From Clavelina lepadiformis (taxonomy: Eukaryota > Chordata > Ascidiacea > Aplousobranchia > Clavelinidae): a stretch of 64,000 bases of DNA. The notes below the pieces were generated by a model that was not told the DNA's origin, did no database searches, and worked only from the letters and a program-made list of their open reading frames with translations. The position numbers were made by a program, and so were the translations under genes. Positions 39,896-50,765 of the stretch are shown here, piece by piece (positions within the stretch are counted from its first letter, which is position 1; each line of letters starts with the position of its first letter). The stretch spans positions 21,638,001-21,702,000 of the forward strand of contig NC_135242.1 in NCBI RefSeq assembly GCF_947623445.1, given 5' to 3'.

Positions 39896-41717
39896 TTATT
39901 GAAGTAAAGGAACTGTGTATTTGTACATAATTCTGGTGTCTAAGTGCGGTAGAAATGCTTTAAATGGTTTTTCTTTGGTTTTAGGATCCACGTAGTCCGA
40001 ATGAAGCACGGTTCTTGCCACGGAATATTCTAAATTACGGAGAATATTTTGAGTGTAAACGGATGTTGCGATGCAAACAACGTGTTTACAGTTGTATTCT
40101 TTTGCAAGCAGTTCACACCTAACACAAAAGAAAGAAGATAATCTCTACTATTTACACAGCTTATGTCACAACCTTTGAATCTATGAAGTTCAGAAAATCA
40201 AAATCATAGGTTAACATTTTTTTGTTACTTTTTTGTTAGTTTTTTTGCGATTTCCCTTCTTCTGTGATCAGGGTGTACCGCCAAATACTCGATTATAAGG
40301 TTATCCTCCGATTCTAAATGATCAGCTGCTATTTTCAACATCTCCTCATAGAACTGCATAAATCACAAATATTCGACCATTTTAGTTAAAAATTGTCTAA
40401 CGTTGAACCGAACACATTAAACAAACTAATATTGTGCATGGTGACCCACATTAAGCAAAGAAGTGAAGAAAGAACTACTAAGACAAGCTAACATTTTATC
40501 AAAGTATTAATTGTCAGAAAGTATACCCTACTGTTTAATAACATTTAGTGATAAAGCAGTTCATGCCCAAAATGTATGGAAAATTTGCCACTATTTATAT
40601 GACGGATGTGGAGCATTTAGCCTACCTATGTCACAATTAGACTGAATTGTGTTTTTCACAGCACATTTTTCACAATACAATATAATTGCTGGTTACCCAG
40701 CTGGTATATGCTCCGTTAGACTGATGATGGTTTGACCTCGCGAACGTCTTTACAACGTCCAAATGACGCTTTGTGTCGGTTGGGTAACCACTTAACAGCG
40801 AAACATTTTTCCTTCGGTACACTAACTGACAACTCTTTGCTATTTTTAGGCAGTTATATCCAACCTGCGGACCACATACGGCCCAGTTATGTACACACAC
40901 TCGCAAAGTAAAGACAACTACACCACTACGTTGTATACTCTATCACATGATAAGCAGAAAACAGTTGTCGAAAACACACTTGTCTCCAGAAATTGACCGA
41001 AACAAATCGATTTTATCCTACAACCTTGTGCTAATATGCTTCCTGCTCAATTATTGCACAATCTAAGAACTGATTTTTGCTGATAGGCCACTTTGTTTTA
41101 AACTAAGTCGTAAGTTAATAATAAACGCGCAGCCGTCATTAACAAGTGAGGTCACTTTTTGGTCCTGTTAAGCGTTCTGGTTGGACATAGCTGGGTTCAG
41201 GTCAACTTGTTGCAGCACTTGCTCTTCGTTAATGCATTGAGACATTTGTAAAAGGACAGTTTGACTAATCTGTTTAAAATAATTGCTTACTCTTCCTTCA
41301 ATCAAGCTCTTGGGATGATTGTGCGGATTTAAAACTGTTCCCTCGTAGTCTTGTTTACCAACTACGCAGATAACAACGCCGCAAAGTTCTCCTCCACAAA
41401 ATGCGCCTATTGCTGCATCATGTCCAAGTTCATCCTTGGTTGCAGAAGATGTTACTTAAATACATATAGTACAACGTGGAATATGAATAATGGTTGTTAT
41501 ACACTAATTAATAAAACCATACGTGTTCGACCGCAAAGGAAAAATGGATTGCAAGGCTTGCCTTTAACGTAAAATGGTCAGAGACAATGATGTCATCCAG
41601 TGACATTTCCAGCATATTAAACATGGGTTCGTCCGGGTGAAAGTGTTGAAGTAAAAATTCACCAACCGCTGGCAAGTCTGGCACACCAACTCTTCTGAAT
41701 GTAACATCATTGCACAT
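39896..41717 (-). CDS. GNAT-family acetyltransferase, arylalkylamine N-acetyltransferase-like (228 aa)
   Basis: Four exons: 41717-41523, 41434-41291, 40353-40229 and 40118-39896, all in phase; 228 residues. The start is the ATG at 41717, before CNDVTFRRVGVPDLPAVGEF. The layout matches animal aaNAT/dopamine NAT-like proteins: an N-terminal FRRV..DLPAVGEFLLQHF strand-helix, a central IGAFCGGELCGVVI strand, then EYLAVHPDHRRREIAKKL as the acetyl-CoA motif A, and a C-terminal YNCKHVVCIATS..TQNILRNLEYS helix region. Such enzymes transfer acetyl from acetyl-CoA to amines in the cytosol. In motif A, the usual glycine of R-x-x-G-x-A is glutamate (RRREIA), so activity may be altered. The large second intron carries a hAT-like element. 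Confidence 0.8.
40851..41193. mobile_element. hAT-like non-autonomous element in GNAT intron
   Basis: The left end CAGTTATATCCAACCTGCGG and the right end read on the minus strand, CAGCTATGTCCAACCAGAAC, form an imperfect inverted repeat. GCGGACCACATACGGCCC near the left end is typical of animal hAT MITEs. The flanking 8 bp (TTTTTAGG and GGTTCAGG) match only partly, as in an old insertion. Confidence 0.55.
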
Positions 41718-43057
41718 TGCAAAAAAGGTACAGGAAAAGGCTCTAATCATAGTAAGCAAAACGTTCTACTGGCAATTAATTGTGTTACGGAGTAAGCAAT
41801 ACAAACAGTTTCATGTTAAAGATGTTTTATCACTCTGAATATAGCCTACTGTAACTGACTTAGTTTGTAATATCCGGCTTTCAAGTTCTTCGCTATCGTT
41901 AAAAAACGAGTCAGCAATTATCGTAATTCGCCCAACATCGGCTTACTCTACTATTGCTTTTCACTGCGAATGTTTTGCTCAAAGCACGTACTGGTGGTGG
42001 TTACTGTTGCCAGCGCAGCCTTCAGTTTCCGGTTAGTTTACGCGTAAAAGCTTCAGATTTCTTTGCTATAGTAAGCTAATTAGCCACACACACAGTGCAT
42101 GTCAATGCGAACCTGAGCTGTGTATGCGCTTCGCAATGACCAGGGAATTTTTACCTGACAGCTTTGCATCTACACAATGATCTAAACGCGACAAGTTTTA
42201 TGACTGATATAGTGACATTCCTACTACATGAATGACCACTATACCAATCTGGTCTTGCCTCGAACCATAGCCATAGACTAATCACTGCTATAAAGACTTT
42301 TACAGTAGTCGATGTTCGATCATACGATTCGTTGTTACTGAAGCGTAACGATTTTGACAGCAATTTACCACCGCAAAAGTGTAATGTTTGTTTTACAAAC
42401 AGGCATTGCGCGGTTCTATTCGGTGTAGGCCTAAATGTTAAACTCTTGTTTTTCCGTATCCTCAAAGCATTTTTATAATACTGTACAAGTTATTAAACGG
42501 CATTGATCCAGAGATGAGCGACAGTTATTAATATATATTGAACATTTACGAGGAAAATGTTGAAGAAAAACATTTCACATGACAAGAACAGGTTCGTAAG
42601 TCTTAAGCCTTCGCAGTATTACCGTCATCTGATGGCTGTAACAGAATTCATATTTCATACAAATGCAATCTAAATAGTATAAGCGAAAGAAGATAATACT
42701 TGTAAAAGACTGTGCATTTGTAGAAGATTGTTTCAACCTATGATTTTAGTTCACCAAAGCCGACTATAACGGGGTTCATAATACTATTGAAATATCTCAC
42801 TTATATTCCGTAATCACAACTATAGATGATTGATATTCATTTAACTCTAGGCAAATGAGAATATTGCCAATTGACAATTGGCGCCGGTGCGTGCAATCGT
42901 CATTCATTAAAAACCTTTGTCAGTTACAGAGATACTACATTATTTGCAGTGTAAAGCATTTTCCAAGTTATTCCATCATCTAATTTACACAATTAGTTCG
43001 GCAGCCTACCCAGCACATTACAAGAAAATATTTAACACGTTGAAAATACATCAAGCT
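41718..43057. other. Interval between GNAT and the type II membrane protein gene
   Basis: Both flanking genes are on the minus strand, so this holds the GNAT promoter and the 3' UTR of the upstream gene. I saw no other exon with supporting splice sites. Confidence 0.35.
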
Positions 43058-44185
43058 TTACAAAGAATCTGTACTGTGTAGGGTTTTGTTTTCACGGAAC
43101 ATCAACAGTGCCATCATGTCGGCCAGTTTTCGTTTCATGCAGTTTAGGTCGACATTTTCAGAATTCGTGGAGTTGTAACGGGACATGTCATTGGTCTTTG
43201 TATCTTCATCAAAGCACATGTCAAACCGTCCAATCAGTTTTCGCCATTTATTTTCGGTTATCTATAAGTCAAAATAGTCGGAAATTTAAACTTAGTGGCG
43301 AAATGGCGTCAATTTTACATTGAGGTTAATACACACTAGAAGCGGTTATAATTTTTCCTACTCCTAGACGGCATATTTTATAAAAAAAAGAAAATCTTTA
43401 CTATTGTTTCTTCAAGTTCACCCTCCATGATGTTTGGACCAGTTATGCTTGTTGCATATTGAAGAGATATCTCAATAACAAAGTCAAGATTCTAAAGAAA
43501 TAAACCAACATCATTTTGTTTTGCGCCACGTTCAGAATAAACCAGAAGTTTTGCGTACTTTCAATTCAAGTTGTCAATTTTACGGATGTTATCATAAACG
43601 ACAATGATGATCCTATAACTATCCTGCTGTCATGCCAATTTAGCCACAGACAATTCACTAATATTGACCGTTAGACATTTACGTGCCTGGCCCAGTTTGA
43701 GACACTCCGACTTTAGTCTTTGAACTTCGTCTGTTTGGTGGATGGCCAGTTTTCCAAAGTAGATAGAGATTGCCACAAGGCTGGCAACGACGAGACCGAC
43801 GAAGAAACTGACGCAACTACGGCGAAAGCTTCCATGGGATCTAACAGCAGTCGTCTGTGGCAAACAAACTTCATTAGAACTTTCTATCTAATGTATAGGC
43901 TACTAATAATTCACAAAGACGGTAATATACATGGTTTAGATTAGAATTTCATTATACTGGGCTGTATGTAGTTAATTTTGCCACAAGAAAAAAAATATAA
44001 CAAGCAAAATGCACAACCACCAGTTATTGCAATAAGTTAATATTTACTACCTTGTAAAATTTGTTTGGTGCAGTCACATAGCGAGAATGCAACTGAACTG
44101 GCTTGTCAATGGCGTTAGCTTGATGATAAGGTTGAGTAACGGTATTAGGTCCCCACGTCTCTGTATCAATTGGCAATTGACCCAT
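43058..44185 (-). CDS. Unrecognised type II single-pass membrane protein (209 aa in the favoured model)
   Basis: Exons, in gene order: 44185-44051, 43854-43683, 43612-43584 (29 nt microexon), 43491-43402 and 43261-43058, all in phase; 209 residues. The N-terminal ~55 residues are cytosolic in style. One hydrophobic segment (SFFVGLVVASLVAISIYFG) follows a basic RSHGSFRR stretch, which suggests N-in, C-out topology. The C-terminal part has NST and NKT glycosylation sequons and a few cysteines. I recognise no domain, and it is not clearly TNF or lectin. An alternative model reads exon 2 through to a TGA at 43630-43632, giving about 119 residues. The microexon model is preferred because it makes every phase agree. 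Confidence 0.6.
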
Positions 44186-45488
44186 ATTTGAATCTTCTAT
44201 CCTTTGTAGGCTTTGTAGCTACTGTACAGACAAAGCAAGTATAGGCTGTAACGTTGCAGTTTCAAGCAAAAATCTTACGCTGCTCAACAACCTTTTCCAG
44301 TTTTTTGCCCTAACAACAAGTATGTTGTGATAGCAACAAACCTTGTTCAGACGCTTTGCCATGCTTGGTGACACGATGAGCGTAGCAAATTTTGAACGCA
44401 ACAATGCACACCAAAATATGTCAAATCATGTTTGTGCTTTATAACTTTGTGGCGTTTGAAGCTTGGATGCGTTAAAAATTTCGAGCGGTGTCATTCATGC
44501 GTTAAAAATTAGCTTGAAAGTGAAGCACTTAGTTTGTCATCTCGAGAAGAAGAAGAAATGCAGTCCATGATTACTTTATCCTGTGAATTATCATATCACG
44601 TTATGCTTCAACCTGACGTTTATAGCTTCATGTCCGTCATGACAAAAGTTCATGTCATTGCGACATCTCAAACAAAAAATGACCGAACGCACAATAGAAC
44701 GTTTATGTGCGCAGATCTATATATGTTTTGTTTGTATGTAAGAATATGTACAAAAAACTAAATCACGTAAAAGATTAAACTGTTATCATAGTTTGACAAA
44801 AAATATAGTTGGTGTTACGTTACTTTATACGAAATATCCAAGCAACTTTCAAACATATTTCATTAACAACGTTTTAATCAATCTTATTTTCAATATTTTT
44901 CGAAAACCAAGGTTCATTTATATAATTAATCTAAATAAGCATAGTTTTAACAGAAATTTCGATGGAAATAAAAAAAAGGTTAAAAACTTTATTAAACCTA
45001 TTCGCAAAACCCACTTGTGAAACAGCTTAACATGCGCGTCAGAAACACTCTAAACACTTGACACCAAGCTCTCTTATTCAAGAAATCCACCAGCAAAAGT
45101 GGGAGTATTTGCCCAGTGGAATTAAATTGTCTTTATCTAATGTTTCCAAACGAAACTGAAGTAGCCCGTTATAAGCCCAGTATCGTTGTTTTGCGAAGGT
45201 TCAAAGTTAAACCTAATAATTGGGTGTTGTTAGAATAGAACTAGGCTAATCGACAGAAATTAACACGTGACAGGTTCAAAGCGCAATCCCCTGTATAAAA
45301 GTATATATTTTAGTTATAGTTTACATCAAACACAAAATGTAGGCTACTAAGATATTTGCATGTAGGCCTAATGCGCAGGACGCAAGGCACAATTTCGGGT
45401 TGGACTGTTTTAGATTTTATGCCAAAATTAAAATCTGGTGCGTTTGTGTTTGCAGTTTCTCTATTTTTATAGGCTACTTGGCAACATA
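44186..45488. other. Divergent spacer before the MYADM-like gene
   Basis: This lies between divergent genes and is AT-rich. ORFs at 44534-44761 and 44793-45020 have no family features and no start context that I trust. Confidence 0.35.
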
Positions 45489-46697
45489 ATGGCAACTACC
45501 GGAGTAGCTTACTTAACCAGCAAAGAAGGCATTGTCAAGGCCGCAGCTGTTATGTTAGGCTGCATCACGTTTGCCCTGGTTATTGAGAGCGGTTACAGTA
45601 GAGTGATCGTTGTTTTGGCCGTTTACATCTTGTGTTGGGTCCTGTCTACCTTATCTTATATTTTCTTCATTACTAACCTAGAGGAGAAGTTGCCAAAAGC
45701 TATTTCGTATGAGGTAAACATTTGCTTCGTGTATTTATCAGAAAACATAGTTCGAAAGCTATGAAATGAAGTTAGCCCAATTAGGCCTATGAAGCAGTCT
45801 AGCTGATTAGAAGGATGATTCTGAAATTTAAATCCATTTCATTTTAAATTTTATGCTGCAGGCCGCGAATGCATGTCTTTCGGTTGGTTTATTCTTCATG
45901 TGCTTGATCGCCAGCGCAGTTCTGGCGATGACGCGCTACTGGGGAAAGCACCTTGAAGAGCGTATAGCTGCTGGATTGGTTGGCTTTGTTTACACAGCAG
46001 TTTATGCTGGCGAAGTTTATCTTTTAAAAGGAAAGGCTCCAAAAAGTTTAGGTATATTTTCTTTGCAGTATATTCTTTTTGATTGCTTTTTATTTTACGT
46101 ATAAGCAACTAGTCAGGATTTGAAGTTGTATTTACGTCGCTGGACGCGCGCGTTCTTGGAACAGGTAGGCCTTTTGGCTAATTTTGTCATACAAAGTGCA
46201 TTACTAAAACCAAGCAAAGTTACAACAACCTTCAACAACCTATTAAACTTGGCTATTTTTTAGATTTTCTATGGGGGAAAATGGGCTTGCTAAAAGTTGG
46301 CGTCTGTGTATCGGGCTGCTTGTCCTTCGCGTTGCTGGATGCGTCCGATTACCGGTGTTACCATCCAGACGGATGCAATTCCGCACGAATCTGTGTTTTA
46401 GTCTCATACATCTTAAGTTGGGGAGGAAGCGTAGTTATCCTCATATTCCGCTCAACACCTCTCCCTACAAAGTTTCAGCATACCGATGTGACCGATTTCA
46501 TATGGTCCACTTTCTCCTTCCTGAATTATCTTCTTGCCGCCGTTGTACTGACCTGTTATCTGAAGTGCGTTGCTTTCGACAGCCACCCCTGCGGAACCCG
46601 CTTGTCTTCTGTATTTTTCGGATTTGTCACCGCCGGTTTGTACGCGATTGAAGCTTATTATCAACGAGATGTTCTTGGAGGAAACGCCACGAAATAA
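45489..46697 (+). CDS. MYADM-like protein with two MARVEL modules, eight membrane helices (282 aa)
   Basis: Three exons: 45489-45713, 45862-46051 and 46264-46697, phases 0 and 1, in frame for 282 residues. Four hydrophobic helices come from exons 1-2: VKAAAVMLGCITFALVI, VIVVLAVYILCWVLSTLSYI, a CLSVGLFFMCLIASAVLAM helix and one near LVGFVYTAVYAGEVYLL. Four more come from exon 3, around residues 146-282. The duplicated four-helix MARVEL pattern and total length resemble vertebrate MYADM, a membrane-raft and junction-associated protein. Exon 3 alone could look like a separate one-exon gene starting at 46281. The perfect in-phase join at 46051/46264, giving KSLDFLWGKMGLL, favours one gene. Confidence 0.8.
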
Positions 46698-48228
46698 ACT
46701 TACATGTGACCTATCCACACCAATACTTCGCGTCATCGCAGTGGCCTAAAAACATTTCCACTACCGCAATAGAGTAGGGATTTTCAGCCTCAAGTCAACG
46801 GAGTCTAGTTTGATGGACAAAGCTTCCTCATTATTTGATTTAGGTGTTTTCATATGATTAGAAGTTTTGTTTATGATAAATAACATGTGTTGTGAAAAGA
46901 TGACATATTTTACACATAATCGTCATTGCCTATGGCAATTAGGCTACTGACATTTAGACATTTAGCAGTAAAACGTAGCCAGCATTGCTTAGGCTTGATA
47001 TAGTTTTGTTAAAAATAATTGCTGTAGCTTATATTATATTTTCATAATAAACTAAGGCTTGGAACGAGTAGAAAACCGTTGTCACAATTAGCGTGCGTAA
47101 CTGCAGCGTCATATTCAGATTATAGCCTACAAGCTATCGTTCATGTGCAACGTGCATAAATGGCAATCTTGTTTCAAAAGACATGTTTAATTTTCAAATG
47201 TTCAAAAAACAAATCGGTCAATGAAGAAAGAAAAAAATTAGAATTTTCAAAATATTAACTTTCCTTGGTTGGTCTTCTTGTAATAGCTTAATAGTTTGCT
47301 TTCATCACTGATTACCATTTTGTCGTAACGGTTTTCCATGTACAAATATTTTAATGTAGTTTACGTTATTAATTTAAATATAGCCGGTACCTTTTTTATT
47401 CTTGCAGAGGAGATAAATTTTTCCTAAATCGTACCTTAAACAAAAGATAAAACCAAAACTAATAGAAATCTTAGTGTGATTGCCAGAGTCATACCAAATT
47501 TGTTCCAAGCATTATGACGTAGAGGTTTGACACGAATCAGGGTAAGTTTTCTGATCGAAAACTTCAGAGATTGCCCTCGGTCTCAGGGAAAACTTACAAG
47601 GTTACCAACTTAACTTACAAACAAGAAAATAATATGTACAAACTTACCTGGGAATACTGAGTTTGTGATCAGAAAACTTGCACTGAGTCATAAGACATTT
47701 TTACGTCACAAAGCCCGGAACAAGCTTGGTACCGCACCGAAGTAAACTAATTAGCATGTATAGGCCTAGGCCTAAAATAATTTTCAATTTATATGTTTGC
47801 AACCTAAACTTAACACCGAAAAGTTAAATTCCTGCTTAAGCTATAGATACGCATTTTTAGTATTAGGCCTACTGAAATGCATTCGCCAATTCACTGCTAA
47901 GCTTTTTAGGAAGAGGGAGGCAAACTCACAGCTTACTTATCTTTTGACTACTCCCACGATCTTTTGATTCATGCGTTTCTGCCGGCGTCTGTTAGCTTCA
48001 GGGCCATGCAGCATAGGGCCTTCGCGTACAGATTAAACCGCCTTTGTTTTATTTAGCCTATTCATCTATCAATCAGCAGATTGGGGTTTATTTTGAACAG
48101 GTGAACTGTATTCAGCAAACGCATAGAAAGAGTCTAGCTTTTGAAAACAAAACGCTACTGAACAACTAAACCGCAGTCATAAGCAACTATAGGATATAGA
48201 TTGCGATCGAATCAGCAGAAAATCAGAC
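46698..48228. other. Interval between the MYADM-like gene and ARL14EP
   Basis: Apart from a fold-back element near 47488-47737, listed separately, I see nothing coding. Several TAGGCCTA-type octamers occur near 47.76 kb. Confidence 0.4.
47488..47737. mobile_element. Fold-back/MITE element with ~85 bp inverted arms
   Basis: The left arm (47491-47576) and right arm (about 47650-47735) are inverted copies. ACCAAATTTGTTCC pairs with GGAACAAGCTTGGT, TGACGTA pairs with TACGTCA, and AAGTTTTCTGATC pairs with GATCAGAAAACTT. No ORF is present. The class is unknown. Confidence 0.65.
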
Positions 48229-48627
48229 ATGTCACCAAGGAAAAAGTCTGTTCCGGTAAAGAAACAAGTCATTAACAAGAGATTGGAAAATTCAAATTCT
48301 GCTTTACCAACAAGAACTCCTTCGAGAAAGCAGGTGAGTGAACAAAGTTCGCAACCAAAAATGAATTTGCGCACTCCAAGGCAACGAGCATCAACACTCA
48401 AAGTGCAAAAAAGAACGCTTTATGATGCCTCAGGAAAACTAACCGCTGATGGCCGGGATTTGTGTGATTGCTTGCGTGAAAATTGCCCAGGTTGTTTCTA
48501 CTCATGTAGGAAATGTGGCAGTAATAAATGTGGCGTTGAATGCAGGTGTTTCAGGAAGTGGAAATACGAAGATTTAGCCGAGGACGGTGGAGAGACGAGA
48601 CCTTTTCCTGAAAATGAACAGACGTGA
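48229..48627 (+). CDS. ARL14EP: ARL14 effector protein (ARF7EP domain), single coding exon (132 aa)
   Basis: A single-exon ORF of 132 residues starts at the ATG at 48229. Residues 1-60 are basic and low in complexity. Residues ~62-115 match the ARF7EP_C domain: RTLYDASGKL, GRDLCDCL, NCPGCFYSCRKCGSNKCG and ECRCFRKW, with a dense set of cysteines suited to binding zinc. In vertebrates ARL14EP links the small GTPase ARL14 to vesicle transport, and nuclear partners are also described, so the exact role here is inferred. The vertebrate protein is longer at the N-terminus. Confidence 0.92.
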   Translation: MSPRKKSVPVKKQVINKRLENSNSALPTRTPSRKQVSEQSSQPKMNLRTPRQRASTLKVQKRTLYDASGKLTADGRDLCDCLRENCPGCFYSCRKCGSNKCGVECRCFRKWKYEDLAEDGGETRPFPENEQT

Positions 48628-49002
48628 ACTTGTATGTTGACGTAATATATTTGATGCATGCGTCTACATAAGACAGCAAAGTTCACAGTCAATGACTGCT
48701 GTTCAAAGTTCCATCTGCAAAGCTAAACTATTGTTATTAAAGCTTTCAGTAGCCTACATCTTATGGATAGCGACAAATGCCGTTATTAAATTAACCTGGT
48801 AATCACTTCCATGTTCTTCTGAATATTATTTCAGTGCTTTTTTGTTGTTTTTTTGTAGGTTTGTTAGAATTAAACGATTGCCATCCAAGCATGCTCTACA
48901 GTCTACAACAGTGATTTTACCAGTTTCAAGCGTCATTATTTTTTGATTAGCATCGATTTAGGGAAGTCCCCATTACAAACGCAACAAACATTTATCTGTA
49001 TC
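48628..49002. other. 3' flank of ARL14EP
   Basis: Probable 3' UTR and spacer; nothing else recognised. Confidence 0.35.
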
Positions 49003-49403
49003 CACTATCTCATAGGTGTCAAACTCCCGGCCCGCGGGCCACATCCGGCCCGCTTTACAATAAAACTTGGCCCGCAATGCTATTTTATACATTGAACTAT
49101 TTCCGGCCCGCGAGATCATTGTGCAGTATAACTTACTTTTTTCAAGCAAGAAACAAGATTATAACAAATCGCACAATACAGCAGCACGACAGTTGCCTCA
49201 TCATGCGATAGAATAAATCGATTTATTCCCAGCCAAAACCGTCAAAAAAAAACAAAAATTTGGTGCTGTTTCGCTGACTGTTCCAATTCATATACTCGTG
49301 TCACGAAACGTTCAATCAAGTTTTATCCTTACGGCCCGCGGCGTTAAATAAGTTTTGAGTTTTGGCCCCTGGTGCGATTGAGTTTGACACCCCTGCACTA
49401 TCT
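49003..49403. mobile_element. hAT-type non-autonomous element with 8-bp target duplication
   Basis: The element spans 49011-49395 (385 bp) between two perfect copies of CACTATCT (49003-49010 and 49396-49403). The left end is CATAGGTGTCAAACTC and the right end, read on the minus strand, is CAGGGGTGTCAAACTC. GGCCCGCGGGCCACATCCGG and related GC-rich blocks inside are typical of hAT MITEs. There is no ORF. The perfect duplication implies a fairly recent insertion. Confidence 0.9.
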
Positions 49404-49409
49404 TGTACC

Positions 49410-49826
49410 TAGGGATGTAAACTACAATCCAGAATAATGGATTATTCTAAAATAATCTACAATGGTTTATTCCGGATCCAAAATTTCGAATCCTATTCTA
49501 GAACAGCATAAAAGTTAAAACATAAGCACCCGCAGTGCTTTGGTTTTGCCTTTGAAATAGGCTGACAATTATTATGGTTCAAGCAAGTTAGCAATTGTCG
49601 AATTGACATAACACTCGGTTTAATTCATGACAATTAACGTACCCACCGCATAGTGTCGGAATGTGAAACAGTAAATGACAACAACCCAACATGTTCCAAT
49701 GAACACTTTAAATTATTAAATAAAACCGGTTCCAAAGATTCGGAAGTAGGCCTACACGAAAATTAGATTCGAATCTTTTGAGATTCGGTTCTCTTAGGAT
49801 TAGTTATTATAAAATTTGCATCCCTA
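49410..49826. mobile_element. Second hAT-like element, adjacent to the first
   Basis: The ends TAGGGATGTAAA and, on the minus strand at the right, TAGGGATGCAAA form an inverted repeat around 417 bp. The flanks CTTGTACC and TCTGTACC match at 6 of 8 positions, which suits a decayed 8-bp duplication. It lies 7 bp from the duplication of the previous element. Confidence 0.65.
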
Positions 49827-50329
49827 TCTGTACCAGGGATCGGTAATCTTTTTGTTACTTCAGGGTTCTGGCCAGAAGAGAAACAAAATCGGTCTTGGAT
49901 TTCATTCAATATCGTGTTAAGGTAATGTCAACCAAAAACGAGAAGATAAGACATAGTTTTTTATATGTTGGCCATAATTTATGAGCAAAAGCGATATCAA
50001 AACAAACCAGGAAACACATGTATTATAACACATATTATCACAATTCAACGATGATTAAGAACAGCTCGGCATCAATGCGATTCTTGATGTGATGTTTCTT
50101 TCACTGGTGACGGTTGTCCAAGTTCCGGCTGCATGCAATAGCTATAGACGTCTGGTAGAACCCCTTGTTTAGGTTATTAACTATGGCTACTATGCACTTG
50201 GAATGCTTTGTCTTGTGGTGTTGTTTGATGTCCAATTTTTAGTTTACAGAAACACGTTTATAATTTCACAATTGAACTCTGATTAAGCGTGTATATATTA
50301 AAGTTGCAAATGTAACGGTATAATAATCT

Positions 50330-50440
50330 TTATCCTTAGACTGAGAAATGTCTTTGCACGACTTACAGCCGGCGATGATTCCTCATTGTTCAAATGCCGG
50401 TTACCAAGCTAGCCCTATGCAAATTCCGATTGTCATACAC
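50330..50440 (-). repeat. tRNA-derived SINE-like repeat, copy 2
   Basis: It aligns with copies 1, 3 and 4 over about 110 bp. Shared plus-strand blocks are ACTGAG, TTGCACGACTTA, GCGATGATT and CGGTTACC. On the minus strand these correspond to the D-arm-like and B-box-like segments described for copy 1. Confidence 0.65.
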
Positions 50441-50652
50441 ACAAACAATATCATAATAAGAAGTATGACTGGGTGGATCAAATCAACGCAACATTTCTCT
50501 GAGAAGTGCTAAAAATTGCAGACTATTTAAATAGCGCAATAATCTCAGGAAGCAAAACGACATTTAACTCTGTTGTTTGCAAAACATTCAATTGGTGAAA
50601 AATTAGCATCCCGGTGTGATATAACTGATACGTAATGTGCACGTCATAATGT

Positions 50653-50765
50653 ATATCCTCGAACTGAGGAAAGTCTACGCACGAGTTAAACTTGGCGATT
50701 ACTCATCATCGCTGAGCTCCGGATACCGAACCTTAGCCGTTGTGGAAGTTACGATAGATATTCTA
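50653..50765 (-). repeat. tRNA-derived SINE-like repeat, copy 3
   Basis: It has the same orientation as copy 2 and lies about 210 bp after it. Blocks ATCCTCGAACTGAGGAAAG, GCACGAGTTAAAC and GAGCTCCGGATACCGA align to the other copies. Confidence 0.65.

Noticed and set aside
43630-43632. TGA as the certain end of the type II membrane gene
   Set aside because: Good downstream exons with matching phases exist, so the longer model is preferred; the short form is kept only as an alternative.
46271-46736. 126 aa plus-strand and 94 aa minus-strand ORFs
   Set aside because: They are frame shadows of the third MYADM-like exon, which shows clear membrane helices in its own frame.
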